Source: a virus
IMG/VR virus record: IMGVR_UViG_3300009103_000007
Coordinates: 57,042-121,041 of that record
Reading direction: 5' to 3' (one strand)
DNA length: 64,000 nt
This document shows, piece by piece, positions 29,236-37,269 of this stretch (its first letter is position 1; each line of letters opens with the position of its first letter). The notes beneath the pieces are model-generated. The model did no database searches. It saw only the letters and a program-made list of their open reading frames with translations, and was not told the DNA's origin. Position numbers and translations under genes: made by a program.

Positions 29236-30133
29236 TAGGTTCCTTGGCCATTCGTGGATCAATGGAGAAGAACATTTGTTCAATTGCCCCAGCTGCAATC
29301 ATCACAAGAAGAAGTTATCTATTAATATAGATAAAAATGTCTTTAAATGTTGGGTTTGTGACTATTCTGGAACAGATATCAGCCAGCTGCTAAAAAAACA
29401 TGCTTCTGGCACTCTTTTAAGTGAGTGGAGGCAGTTATCCGGCCAGATCGATATGTCTAGGTATGAAAAGATTTTCTCTTCTGAAGAATTGAAAATTGAA
29501 GAGGCCATAAACCTTCCTTCCGGATTTAAGACGTTATCTGGAACTAAATTTACGATCAATAATAGGCCCCTAAGGTATCTCTATTCTAGAGGTCTTACAG
29601 ACGAAGATGTAGTAAGGTGGAAGATCGGATTTTGTGATTATGGGGAATATGAAAACAGGATTATCATTCCGTCGTTTGATATAGCTGGAAATTTAAATTA
29701 TTTTGTAGGAAGAGCGTATGCTCAAGGCACCTACAAATATAGGAACCCTAAAATTAGTAAAGATATTATTTTCAATGATCTTCTCATCAATTGGGAGAAG
29801 GAAATAATTCTTGTAGAGGGTGTGTTTGACGCAATAAAATGTGAGAATGCGATTCCTCTTTTGGGGTCTTCGTTGAGGGAGGGCAGTCGCTTGTTTGAAA
29901 AGATCTGCCTAAAGAGGCCCACTGTATATATGGCATTGGATAGCGATGCTAAGGAAAAAGAGTATAATATAATGAATAAGCTGAGGTCCTATGGGGTAGA
30001 TACCTATTCTATTGGGTTGGGGGGTTACAATGATCTCGGAGAAATGACAAGAGAAGAAATATTAAATCGAAAATGTAATGCGGATATTGTAACAAATATA
30101 GACTATTTAAAGTATAAAATGAAACTCCAGTGA
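29210..30133 (+). CDS. DnaG-type DNA primase
   Basis: 307 residues from a TTG start overlapping the resolvase gene. A zinc-binding domain is present: C26-P-S-C29 and C47-W-V-C50, followed by a linker. The Toprim core has ILVEGVFDAIK (Glu203 in VEG) and ALDSDAK (Asp244, Asp246). This matches a short DnaG/gp61-type primase without a separate helicase-binding domain. It makes RNA primers for lagging-strand replication. No ATG lies early enough to keep the full zinc domain, so TTG 29210 is favoured although its ribosome-binding site is weak. The stop is followed directly by a GAGG used by the next small gene. Confidence 0.8.
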   Translation: MSEKIQLLNRFLGHSWINGEEHLFNCPSCNHHKKKLSINIDKNVFKCWVCDYSGTDISQLLKKHASGTLLSEWRQLSGQIDMSRYEKIFSSEELKIEEAINLPSGFKTLSGTKFTINNRPLRYLYSRGLTDEDVVRWKIGFCDYGEYENRIIIPSFDIAGNLNYFVGRAYAQGTYKYRNPKISKDIIFNDLLINWEKEIILVEGVFDAIKCENAIPLLGSSLREGSRLFEKICLKRPTVYMALDSDAKEKEYNIMNKLRSYGVDTYSIGLGGYNDLGEMTREEILNRKCNADIVTNIDYLKYKMKLQ

Positions 30134-30143
30134 GGTTTAAAAC

Positions 30144-30317
30144 ATGGAAATAACAAAAAAGCGCTTAAAGACGCTTATTAAAGAGGAAATGCTTTTGTTG
30201 GCAGAGAGTGGTGATATAAAGCTTGTCTCCGAGTCAGAGATGAAGGCTTTTGAGCTGATATTGGAAAAACTAACAGAAGAAGATCTCCATCAATACGGAT
30301 TAAGAAAGATAAGATAA
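30144..30317 (+). CDS. Small conserved-style protein of 57 aa, unknown function
   Basis: ATG 30144 lies 8 bases after GAGG (30132-30135), and the frame runs to TAA 30315-30317. The product begins MEITKKRLKTLIKEEMLLLA and is mostly helical and charged. The opening [KT]xxLKxxIKEE is a recurring N-terminal motif of small phage proteins; the 136-residue product at 41674 opens in the same way (LKVMIKECVREVL). No other gene lies between the primase and the fusion nuclease. Good spacing and codon structure make it likely real. Confidence 0.6.
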   Translation: MEITKKRLKTLIKEEMLLLAESGDIKLVSESEMKAFELILEKLTEEDLHQYGLRKIR

Positions 30318-30320
30318 TTC

Positions 30321-30349
30321 TTGACTTATTCAGCTACTTTATGTATAAT
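30321..30349 (+). promoter_or_regulatory. Near-consensus sigma70 promoter
   Basis: TTGACT (30321-30326), a 17-base spacer, and TATAAT (30344-30349) give a nearly perfect host housekeeping promoter. The next start codon (30379) lies 29 bases downstream with GGAG (30370-30373) between. It would allow host RNA polymerase to express the recombination nuclease early, independently of late transcription through the structural genes. Confidence 0.75.
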
Positions 30350-30378
30350 GAAGTAATAGAAAAAGAGTCGGAGAACTA

Positions 30379-33300
30379 ATGAAATTTGCGCACATCGCAG
30401 ACACACATATTCGTAATTTAAAATATCACTTTGAGTATAGAGAGGTTTTTGGTCAACTTTACTCTTCTTTAAAAGAAGAAGAGGTTGACTACATTATACA
30501 CTGTGGTGACATAGCTCACACCAAGACACAAATATCTCCCGAATTTGTGGATCTTTGTCGAGAATTTTTTGAAAATTTAGCATCGATTGCCCCAACTTAT
30601 ATAATTTTGGGGAACCATGATGGTAACTTAAGAAATGGATCTAGGCAAGATGCAATTTCCCCTATCGTAAGGGCTATCAATTCTCCTAATTTAATATTGC
30701 TTAAGGATGCAGGCGAGACAAAATTGGCCCCGGGGTTTTGTCTGAATGTTTTATCGGTCTTTGACGAAGAGAATTGGGTATCCCCATCTTCTAATGAGGA
30801 TGTTAATATTGCACTGTATCATGGTGCCATCAATAGGTCCAAGACAGACTCTGATTGGACTCTTGGCGGCGACCATGGTGTAGAGGTTTTTGATGAATTC
30901 GATTTTGCATTTCTTGGGGACATACATAAGACACAGGCCCTCGATAAGGAGGAAAGGATTTGGTACGCTGGCTCTACTGTTCAACAAAACTTTGGAGAAT
31001 CCCTAGATAAGGGGTACTTGCTTTGGGACATAGAAAGTAAGGACAAGTTCTCCAACAAATTGATTACATTTGTAAATCCGAAGCCCTTTATAACGCTTTC
31101 CTTAACAAAGAAGGGGAATCTTCCCAGAAGTAAACCACCGTCGGGCGCCCGCCTGAGAATAGTGTCAGAAGAAAACGTGTCTTTTGACAAAGTACGGAAA
31201 GCAGTTGATATAGTAAAATATCGGTACAATCCAGAATCCGTAACCTACCTTAATCGCGCTGCGGGCAAGCAAATAGTCGTCTCCTCCCCTCATGGTTTTG
31301 TGCAGAAAGATCTTAGAGACATAAAGACGCAAGAAGAATTAATAACTAAATACTTGCAAGAATTCGAAGCCACAGAGCAAGTAATAAAGAAGGTCTTCGA
31401 TCTCAACAAGAGGTACAATACGCAAATTGAAGAAGGTGAAGACACTTTAAGGAATATAAACTGGTCTCTTCAGTCTTTGCGGTGGGACAATTTGTTTAAT
31501 TATGGCTCTGATAACTTTATAGATTTTACCAAACTTGAGGGGGTGGTTGGTATTTTTGGTAAAAATTACTCTGGCAAGTCATCTATTGTTGATTCTTTAT
31601 TGTATACAATGTTTAATAGTACATCAAAAAAGATAGTGAAGAATCTTAATATTATTAATCAAAATCAAGAATTTTGTAAGGCAGTTGCCTCAATACGAAT
31701 AGACGATACGGATTACTATATTGAAAGGCAATCAGAAAAATACCTGAAAAGACTTAAAGGTGTCGAGTCCATGGAAGCGAAAACTGATTTAGAGTTTTAT
31801 GAAAAAGATGCAGTGGACAATATAACGGGACTGAATGGAACGTCACGACAAGATACAGATAAGAATATTAGAAAATACTTTGGCTCTTTGGAGGATTTCC
31901 TAACTACCTCTATGTCAAGTCAATTAGATTCCTTATCTTTTATTAATGAGGGCTCGATGAGGCGAAAGGAAATCTTGGCTAAATTTCTGGATCTTGAGAT
32001 TTTTGATAAAAAATACAAGTTAGCAAAAGAAGAATCCGCTGCAACAAGTGCTGCCCTCAAGCGACTAGAGGGTATTGACTTTGAGGGCCAAACAAGAAGT
32101 TTGGAATCGTCAATCATGAAGAGTGAATTGGCCATAGAAGATAATAAGGCTGAATGCGGAAAACTAAAAGAAGTGATGCAGGCTCTCCAAGAAGAGATCT
32201 TAGATGTTCAAGAGAAGATCAGTTCAGTTCCTGGCGAGATCATTGATCCGGTTTTGACAAGCAGGGAAATAAGGGAAAAGCAAAAGACTATTCTTCAGGC
32301 AACTGGAGATAGAAAGAATGCCATCAAGGAACTGTCCGAGAGTGAAGAGAAGTTTGAAAAGATAGATACTTTTTTATCACAATTTAATATTGAATCGTAT
32401 CAAGAAAAAAAGCGCTTAATAGATTCAAAAAAAGATAAATTAAAATCTCTTCTTGAGGAACTTCGACGGGCCTCACAGACTAAAGACAATAACGTGAAAA
32501 AGCGCGACCTTTTATCTGAGGTGCCTTGCGGCACACAATATCCATCTTGCAAGTTTATTAAAGATGCACACACCGCTGTGGATTTAATTCAGGTGACTGA
32601 AAGAAAAATGAATGAATTAACAAATGAAGTGAATTCTACTGGAGCAGACTTGGCCCTGCATACAGGAGAGCAGATAGAGGATCACATTTCTAAGTACGAG
32701 AGGCTTCTAGAGAAGAGGTCATCGATGGCCACGAGAATCGCGACTTCTAGACTTAAAATAGAGAGGACTGATTCACTCTTATTTCGCACGCAGGTAGAAT
32801 TGGAAGATCTGCAGGCAAAAAATCTCGAATATCAAGATAATCGGGAAGCAATAGAGAACCTGAAAGAGTTGATTAATCACAATGATGAATTGCGGCAAAT
32901 TATGGAAAATAAAAGCGATCAACTTGAAATTTGTCAAGAAAGAGTGATGAGTCTGCACAAGAGGCATGGCTCCTTGGAAGAAAAATTAACACAAATTAAA
33001 GAAATGTCGAATGAGTATGAGACTCTAAAAGAAGAGGTTGCCGCACATCACTTGATGATGTCATGCTGTCACCCAGATGGGGTTTCTTATGATATAATAA
33101 AAGAAAGACTTCCAATTATTAATCAGGAAATAGCCAAAATATTGACCAATATTGTGGAATTTGAAATTTTTATTCAAAATAATGAAAAGAAGCTTGATAT
33201 TTTCATAAAACACCCAAAACACGAACCCCGCCCACTGGAGATGGGTTCTGGCGCCGAAAAAACCATTGCCTCTATGGCCATTCGTTTGGCATTCTTAACA

Positions 33301-33516
33301 GTGTCGTCTTTACCGAAATCGGATCTATTTATATTAGATGAGCCTGGCACCGCTTTGGACGAAGAGAACATGGAAGGGTTTGTTCGGATATTGGATATGG
33401 TTAAGGGTTATTTTAAAACTGTTATTTTGATATCTCATCTTGATAGCTTGAAAGATTGTGTTGATATGCAAATTAATATAGAGAAAAAAGATGATTATGC
33501 ATATGTTAATATATAG
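30379..33516 (+). CDS. Single-chain Mre11-Rad50-like (SbcD-SbcC; gp47-gp46) recombination nuclease-ATPase
   Basis: 1045 residues in one frame. Residues 1-340 are a calcineurin-like phosphoesterase: HIADTH (Asp8, His10), HCGDIAH, LGNHDG, LYHGA and LGDIHKTQ, the SbcD/Mre11/gp47 motifs. Residues 370-1045 are an SbcC/Rad50/gp46 ATPase: Walker A GKNYSGKSS (394-402), long coiled coils, signature MGSGAEKT (955-962), Walker B FILDEP (Asp987, Glu988) and ISHLD. At the coiled-coil tip are C717 and C724 (PCGTQYPSCK), a C-x6-C in place of the usual C-x2-C zinc hook. In T4 these are two proteins (339 and 560 aa) that process DNA ends for recombination-dependent replication and host DNA degradation. Preceded by a strong sigma70 promoter. 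Start has GGAG 5 bases upstream. Confidence 0.88.
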   Translation: MKFAHIADTHIRNLKYHFEYREVFGQLYSSLKEEEVDYIIHCGDIAHTKTQISPEFVDLCREFFENLASIAPTYIILGNHDGNLRNGSRQDAISPIVRAINSPNLILLKDAGETKLAPGFCLNVLSVFDEENWVSPSSNEDVNIALYHGAINRSKTDSDWTLGGDHGVEVFDEFDFAFLGDIHKTQALDKEERIWYAGSTVQQNFGESLDKGYLLWDIESKDKFSNKLITFVNPKPFITLSLTKKGNLPRSKPPSGARLRIVSEENVSFDKVRKAVDIVKYRYNPESVTYLNRAAGKQIVVSSPHGFVQKDLRDIKTQEELITKYLQEFEATEQVIKKVFDLNKRYNTQIEEGEDTLRNINWSLQSLRWDNLFNYGSDNFIDFTKLEGVVGIFGKNYSGKSSIVDSLLYTMFNSTSKKIVKNLNIINQNQEFCKAVASIRIDDTDYYIERQSEKYLKRLKGVESMEAKTDLEFYEKDAVDNITGLNGTSRQDTDKNIRKYFGSLEDFLTTSMSSQLDSLSFINEGSMRRKEILAKFLDLEIFDKKYKLAKEESAATSAALKRLEGIDFEGQTRSLESSIMKSELAIEDNKAECGKLKEVMQALQEEILDVQEKISSVPGEIIDPVLTSREIREKQKTILQATGDRKNAIKELSESEEKFEKIDTFLSQFNIESYQEKKRLIDSKKDKLKSLLEELRRASQTKDNNVKKRDLLSEVPCGTQYPSCKFIKDAHTAVDLIQVTERKMNELTNEVNSTGADLALHTGEQIEDHISKYERLLEKRSSMATRIATSRLKIERTDSLLFRTQVELEDLQAKNLEYQDNREAIENLKELINHNDELRQIMENKSDQLEICQERVMSLHKRHGSLEEKLTQIKEMSNEYETLKEEVAAHHLMMSCCHPDGVSYDIIKERLPIINQEIAKILTNIVEFEIFIQNNEKKLDIFIKHPKHEPRPLEMGSGAEKTIASMAIRLAFLTVSSLPKSDLFILDEPGTALDEENMEGFVRILDMVKGYFKTVILISHLDSLKDCVDMQINIEKKDDYAYVNI

Positions 33517-33525
33517 GGGGTACCG

Positions 33526-33750
33526 ATGATGGCTAGATTTAAGGCATTTGCCGACAAGTATGTAGAGAGGTTTATTTCTAGGAAATTTTTAGCGTGGCTT
33601 ACTGCAACCATCTTATGTGTTATAGGGTCTGTAACTAGTGATAACTGGACGGCGATAACATTGGCATATATCGGCACGCAAGCTTTGGTTGATATGGCAG
33701 TTCAGTGGAAACACGGCCCGAGAGAAGAAAATGACTTGGTTGGTAGTTAA
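33526..33750 (+). CDS. Small membrane protein, holin-like candidate
   Basis: 74 residues. A basic amphipathic N-terminus (RFKAFADKYVERFISRKF) precedes two hydrophobic segments, LAWLTATILCVIGSV (about 22-37) and AITLAYIGTQALVDMAV (about 43-59), and a charged C-terminus. The ISRKFxxxxxAxxxxxIG arrangement resembles small phage holins. A GGGGG sits at 33516-33520, suitable for ATG 33526 or 33529. The gene overlaps the next membrane/coiled-coil gene, which supports a lysis cassette, but no endolysin lies in the window. Another inner-membrane role is possible. Confidence 0.5.
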   Translation: MMARFKAFADKYVERFISRKFLAWLTATILCVIGSVTSDNWTAITLAYIGTQALVDMAVQWKHGPREENDLVGS

Positions 33751-34135
33751 AACTTTTTGCAAAAAATCTTGGATTTGGATCAAGGAACACTGGCAGATTC
33801 CTTTTCTGTTTTTGTGGACAGTTGGGGTCTGGATTGTGGCTCGAAGAAATACAGATGCAATGCTAGAGGTGATTAATGCGAAGAAGGATTCTTATAAAAA
33901 ACAATTAGAGGTACTGAAGGACTCTCACAGTAGGGAAATTTTAGAGAGAGACAGGTTAATGCAACACTATGAGGATGCCCTGAAAAAGGTCGAAGCCGAT
34001 TTTGTCAAAAACAAAGAAGAACTTACGAACGCTCATAAAAATAGTATTAAAGAGGTCGTAATCAAATCAAAGGGAAACCCTGACGAAATCCGGAAAAGAA
34101 TTGAAGAAGAGTTTGGCATTAGATATGTGGAATAG
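33731..34135 (+). CDS. Membrane-anchored coiled-coil protein, i-spanin (Rz)-like candidate
   Basis: I use ATG 33731 (MTWLVVKTF), 134 residues; an upstream in-frame start at 33689 would overlap the holin-like gene by 62 bases. An N-terminal membrane segment, IPFLFLWTVGVWIVA (about 22-36), is followed by a long charged helical region (about 40-115, KKDSYKKQLEVLKDSHSREI) with coiled-coil character. This N-terminal anchor plus periplasmic coiled coil matches the general layout of Rz-type inner-membrane spanin subunits. Its neighbours are a holin-like protein and a secreted coiled-coil protein overlapping its 3' end, like Rz/Rz1. Identification is by topology and context only. Confidence 0.5.
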   Translation: MTWLVVKTFCKKSWIWIKEHWQIPFLFLWTVGVWIVARRNTDAMLEVINAKKDSYKKQLEVLKDSHSREILERDRLMQHYEDALKKVEADFVKNKEELTNAHKNSIKEVVIKSKGNPDEIRKRIEEEFGIRYVE

Positions 34136-34592
34136 ATTAATAATTTACACTCTTGCAGTAATGTGTGCATTGCCGGCCATGGCCAACCCGACAATGGGGG
34201 AAAGCGTTGTCCCTCCCGGCTCTTTTACTCGTGTTGATGATGGTATTGCTCTTGGTTTGGGCATCGAGGGGCCCCTTTGGTGCTATGACGAGGAAGCAAA
34301 TGCCATATTGATAACTGCCAAAGCCCGTGCCGTAGCAAATTGCGAATTAAAAATGCAGTTTGAGCTAGAGAAACAAAAAGTTAAATACGACTTGGAGGTA
34401 TCAAACTTGAGATTGAGGGTTGAGACGCTTACAAAACAGCATGAAGAAATTCTCCTTATTAAGAATGTAGAAATAGAGAGACTCACCGAAGCATCTTTGA
34501 AGCGCCCCAACGATTATACTGCATGGTGGACAGCTGGCGGTTTTGCAACTGGAGTGCTAGTTACTTTAGCTATCTTTTTTTCTGTTCAGTAA
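34125..34592 (+). CDS. Secreted coiled-coil protein with C-terminal membrane segment, spanin-like candidate
   Basis: 155 residues from ATG 34125 (a TTG at 34101 would add eight). The N-terminus MWNRLIIYTLAVMCALPAMA is a signal peptide with a good signal-peptidase-I site (AMA/NP); the Cys inside is not in a normal lipobox. A region rich in Gly and Pro follows, then a coiled coil (about 70-128, ELKMQFELEKQKVKYDLEVS) and a terminal hydrophobic segment WTAGGFATGVLVTLAIFF. Exported N-terminus, periplasmic coiled coil and C-terminal membrane anchor is the topology of single-component (u-) spanins except for the missing lipid anchor. It overlaps the preceding gene by 11 bases. Function inferred only. 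Confidence 0.45.
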   Translation: MWNRLIIYTLAVMCALPAMANPTMGESVVPPGSFTRVDDGIALGLGIEGPLWCYDEEANAILITAKARAVANCELKMQFELEKQKVKYDLEVSNLRLRVETLTKQHEEILLIKNVEIERLTEASLKRPNDYTAWWTAGGFATGVLVTLAIFFSVQ

Positions 34593-34602
34593 TGGAGGAT
34601 TT

Positions 34603-34734
34603 ATGTTTTCTAAAATTGTTAAACGCGTGAGCAAGTTCGCAGTTTGTCTGTGTTATTCTATAGTGTACTTTTTATTTCTCGGTGTGCCTCATCCGACTGG
34701 TATTTTATGGAGCGCAGAGAATGAAAAAGGATGA
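34603..34734 (+). CDS. Small membrane peptide of 43 aa
   Basis: ATG 34603 is preceded by TGGAGGA (34593-34599) with suitable spacing, and the frame ends at TGA 34732-34734. The product begins MFSKIVKRVSKFAV, has a hydrophobic segment VCLCYSIVYFLFLGV (about 14-28) with two cysteines, then VPHPTG and a short polar tail. It overlaps the next gene by 14 bases and lies at the end of the membrane-protein cluster. It may be an accessory lysis peptide such as a holin regulator; nothing in the sequence proves this. Confidence 0.5.
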   Translation: MFSKIVKRVSKFAVCLCYSIVYFLFLGVPHPTGILWSAENEKG

Positions 34735-35101
34735 TTTGAATTATATAGCCAAGGTTGAGAGGGCTATTGCTGATAAGTATGGTGCGGAAGCCATCTCTAA
34801 CCCAAAGAGCGGCTGGGACGAAGAGAAGGAAAAAAAATACCTTCAAGAGCTTTCTGAGCTTTATAAAAACTCTTCGCCACCACAAGGAGAAATCGTGGAT
34901 ATGGGCTCCTTTGTTATAAAGGGGAATGCTTTCCTTAACAGTGGCCGAAATCGTAGAACCTGCCCAAATTGTGAATCTTATTCTCTTTCATTTAGTGATG
35001 ATTTATATATGAGCAAATATGATTGCTGTTTTGACTGTTTTGTGGAATATGTTGAGGGTAGAGAGGCTCGCTGGAAAACTGGCTGGAGACCAAATAAGTA
35101 A
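34721..35101 (+). CDS. Small zinc-ribbon-like protein, conserved hypothetical
   Basis: 126 residues from ATG 34721, which has GGAG at 34709-34712 (spacing 8). The N-terminal half is helical (DDLNYIAKVERAIADKYG). The C-terminal half carries TCPNC (C-x2-C) and YDCCFDC (C-x2-C) about 25 residues apart, framing SLSFSDDLYMSKY, and ends with VEYVEGREARWKTGW. This is the arrangement of a zinc-binding ribbon and is familiar to me from uncharacterised proteins of T4-like marine phages. A nucleic-acid or protein-contact role is plausible. It sits between the membrane cluster and the terminase genes. Confidence 0.6.
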   Translation: MKKDDLNYIAKVERAIADKYGAEAISNPKSGWDEEKEKKYLQELSELYKNSSPPQGEIVDMGSFVIKGNAFLNSGRNRRTCPNCESYSLSFSDDLYMSKYDCCFDCFVEYVEGREARWKTGWRPNK

Positions 35102-35138
35102 CTATTTAAATATACGGATACTATTTATATAAGAGGAT
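35101..35138. promoter_or_regulatory. Tandem CTATTTA elements before the packaging genes
   Basis: Two 19-base units lie head to tail: 35101-35119 (ACTATTTAAATATACGGAT) and 35120-35138 (ACTATTTATATAAGAGGAT), identical at 15 of 19 positions. The second runs into the Shine-Dalgarno of the next gene. The first is far enough upstream to act as a promoter whose transcript contains the ribosome-binding site. Confidence 0.4.
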
Positions 35139-35143
35139 ATAAT

Positions 35144-35683
35144 ATGGCTACAACATTAGAGATAATTAACGGAATTTCCCAAGTGCTTGCAAATACATAC
35201 GATGGTGCACTGGACAAGGACGGAAAGCCGATCGAAATCGGCCTTCGTCGAGAAGAGGGTGATCCTCTTTTGGATGAACGCGTCATGGATGGCTTCGGGG
35301 CCTACATTAGTGGCGACCGCCTCCACATCAAATACCACTGCGAACCAATGCTTAAGGAGGTCCACAACCCATCTTACGAGTCAGAAATAGACTCAATGGT
35401 AGAAAAAGTAAAATCCTTTATACAAAAGGAGTTCAAGAAGGTTACGGGGGATAGTTTATCACTTTCCCAGCCTTCAGAAGTGGACGTTCTAGTAGAATAC
35501 ATATCGAGAATCAGAGTTTCCGTGAAAGCTCACAAGTGCTGGAAAATTGGCTCCATAGGGGCAGATCCTGTCTTCGATGATAAAAAGAGAAAATTAGATT
35601 CAGCCACTCGCAACTGGATTGAGCTCGGTGGTTTAGAAAAGGGCGGCAAAAAGCCGAAAAATGTTACAGCTAAGAAATCATGA
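35144..35683 (+). CDS. Conserved protein immediately upstream of the large terminase; small-terminase candidate by position
   Basis: 179 residues. The N-terminus (TTLEIINGISQVLANTYDGA) is helical; the middle contains beta segments (RLHIKYHCEPML) and a helix (EIDSMVEKVKSFIQKEFKKV); the C-terminus is Lys-rich (GLEKGGKKPKNVTAKKS). No helix-turn-helix or other diagnostic DNA-binding motif of gp16 is obvious. Its stop overlaps the terminase start (35680), so they are co-translated. Small terminase subunits usually occupy this position, but the sequence alone does not establish the role. Confidence 0.5.
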   Translation: MATTLEIINGISQVLANTYDGALDKDGKPIEIGLRREEGDPLLDERVMDGFGAYISGDRLHIKYHCEPMLKEVHNPSYESEIDSMVEKVKSFIQKEFKKVTGDSLSLSQPSEVDVLVEYISRIRVSVKAHKCWKIGSIGADPVFDDKKRKLDSATRNWIELGGLEKGGKKPKNVTAKKS

Positions 35684-37266
35684 CCGTCTCTCTGGATAAG
35701 CGAGAAATAATGAAAGAGATAGTCAGGTGTGGAAAGAAGCCTGACTATTTTATAAACACTTATGCTAAGATCACTCACCCTCAGCGAGGACTGATCCCAT
35801 TTCATATATATGACTTTCAGAGAGATCTGTTACACGATTTTGAAGATCATCGTTTCAATGTGATTCTTAAGGCGCGCCAGCTCGGAATCTCAACTATAAC
35901 TGCAGCCTATATTGCGTGGATGATGGTATTTCACAGAGAAAAGAATGTACTAGTTATAGCTACCAAATTTCAGACTGCAGCAAATTTGGTGAAAAAGGTT
36001 AAGGCTATTATTAGGAGCTTGCCCGCGTGGCTTAAAATTTCGGATGTTACGATAGACAACAGGGCGTCTTTTGAGTTATCCAATGGCTCTCAGATAAAAG
36101 CCTCCTCAACATCATCTGATGCTGGCCGCTCTGAGGCTCTTTCTTTATTGGTCATAGACGAGGCTGCACATGTCGAAGGTCTAGACGAATTATGGATGGG
36201 TCTTTACCCAACACTCTCCACAGGCGGCCGCTGCATAGCCTTGTCGACCCCCAATGGCGTTGGGAACTGGTTTCATAAAACATATGTCGAGTCCGAATCG
36301 GGCACAAACGATTTTAATGATGTGAAGTTGAAGTGGGACGTACATCCTGACCGCGATAGCGCATGGTTCCAACGCGAGACCAAGAATATGTCCAGAAGAG
36401 AAATAGCCCAAGAGCTGGAATGTAACTTTAACATGTCAGGGGAGACCGTTTTCGATGGTATGGATATTGAACGCATCTCGGCCAACGTTAGGGAGCCGAA
36501 ATACAGGACAGGTTTTGACAGAAACTTTTGGATATGGGAAGAATATCAGCCGAACTCAACATATATGATTTCTGCCGACGTAGCCCGCGGCGACGGAAAA
36601 GATTATTCTGTTTTTCACATTTTTAAGTTAGAAACCATGGAGCTGGTGGGCGAGTATCAGGGGAAAGTTACGCCGGATGTTTTTTCGCGAGTGCTACATG
36701 ATGCAGGAAACGAATATGGAAAGTGTTTGATGGTGGTGGAAAACAATTCAGTCGGCTTCTCTGTTTTAGAAAAATTAAAAGACTTGAGTTATTCAAACAT
36801 ATATCATTCAATTAAATCAACTCACGAGTATGTTGAGGAACACTTAGCGGAAAGGATGTCAAACGCTGTTGCTGGCTTCACAAACTCTTTAAAGACTCGT
36901 CCACTAATAATAGCAAAGATGGAAGAATTCGTAAGAAACAGTCTAATTACAATATATTCTCCAAGGTTGTTGAATGAGATGAAAACTTTTATTTGGAACA
37001 ATGGCCGTCCCGAGGCAATGAGGTCTTACAATGACGACCTCGTCATGTCGTGTGCGATCGGCTGCTGGGTAAGGGACACGGCACTTGAGGGAAATGCTAG
37101 AGATTTGGAATACAAGAAGGCTTTTATAAATTCAACTATTTCAACTTCAACAGAATTAGACACTAGAATTCCAGGAATGTTGGGAAGAAGTAATTTAAAA
37201 TTGAAAGAAGATATGGTAAAACAAATAGAGGCACAAAAAAGCTTTCCGTGGTTATTTAAAGGTTAA
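35680..37266 (+). CDS. Terminase large subunit, gp17-like packaging ATPase-nuclease
   Basis: 528 residues, near the length of phage large terminases. ATPase domain: adenine-binding/Q-motif region YDFQRDLLHDF (about 44-54), Walker A-like KARQLGIST (64-72), Walker B LLVIDEAAH (157-164), and coupling motif ALSTPNG (187-193). Nuclease domain: MISADVARGDGKDYS with the first metal-binding Asp300, VVENNSVGF and SYNDDLVMSCAIG near the C-terminus. It packs DNA through the portal and cuts concatemers. It overlaps the upstream gene by 4 bases and is followed within 4 bases by the portal gene, the T4 order 17-(18,19)-20 shortened to 17-20. Confidence 0.92.
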   Translation: MTVSLDKREIMKEIVRCGKKPDYFINTYAKITHPQRGLIPFHIYDFQRDLLHDFEDHRFNVILKARQLGISTITAAYIAWMMVFHREKNVLVIATKFQTAANLVKKVKAIIRSLPAWLKISDVTIDNRASFELSNGSQIKASSTSSDAGRSEALSLLVIDEAAHVEGLDELWMGLYPTLSTGGRCIALSTPNGVGNWFHKTYVESESGTNDFNDVKLKWDVHPDRDSAWFQRETKNMSRREIAQELECNFNMSGETVFDGMDIERISANVREPKYRTGFDRNFWIWEEYQPNSTYMISADVARGDGKDYSVFHIFKLETMELVGEYQGKVTPDVFSRVLHDAGNEYGKCLMVVENNSVGFSVLEKLKDLSYSNIYHSIKSTHEYVEEHLAERMSNAVAGFTNSLKTRPLIIAKMEEFVRNSLITIYSPRLLNEMKTFIWNNGRPEAMRSYNDDLVMSCAIGCWVRDTALEGNARDLEYKKAFINSTISTSTELDTRIPGMLGRSNLKLKEDMVKQIEAQKSFPWLFKG

Positions 37267-37269
37267 TAA

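Noticed and set aside
34125-34200. Lipoprotein signal (o-spanin type) in the secreted coiled-coil protein
   Set aside because: The Cys in AVMCA lacks a small residue at -1, whereas a signal peptidase I site (AMA) follows, so lipidation is unlikely.
35144-35683. Firm call of small terminase (gp16)
   Set aside because: Only position supports it; no recognised DNA-binding or oligomerisation motif is visible, so it is listed as a candidate only.
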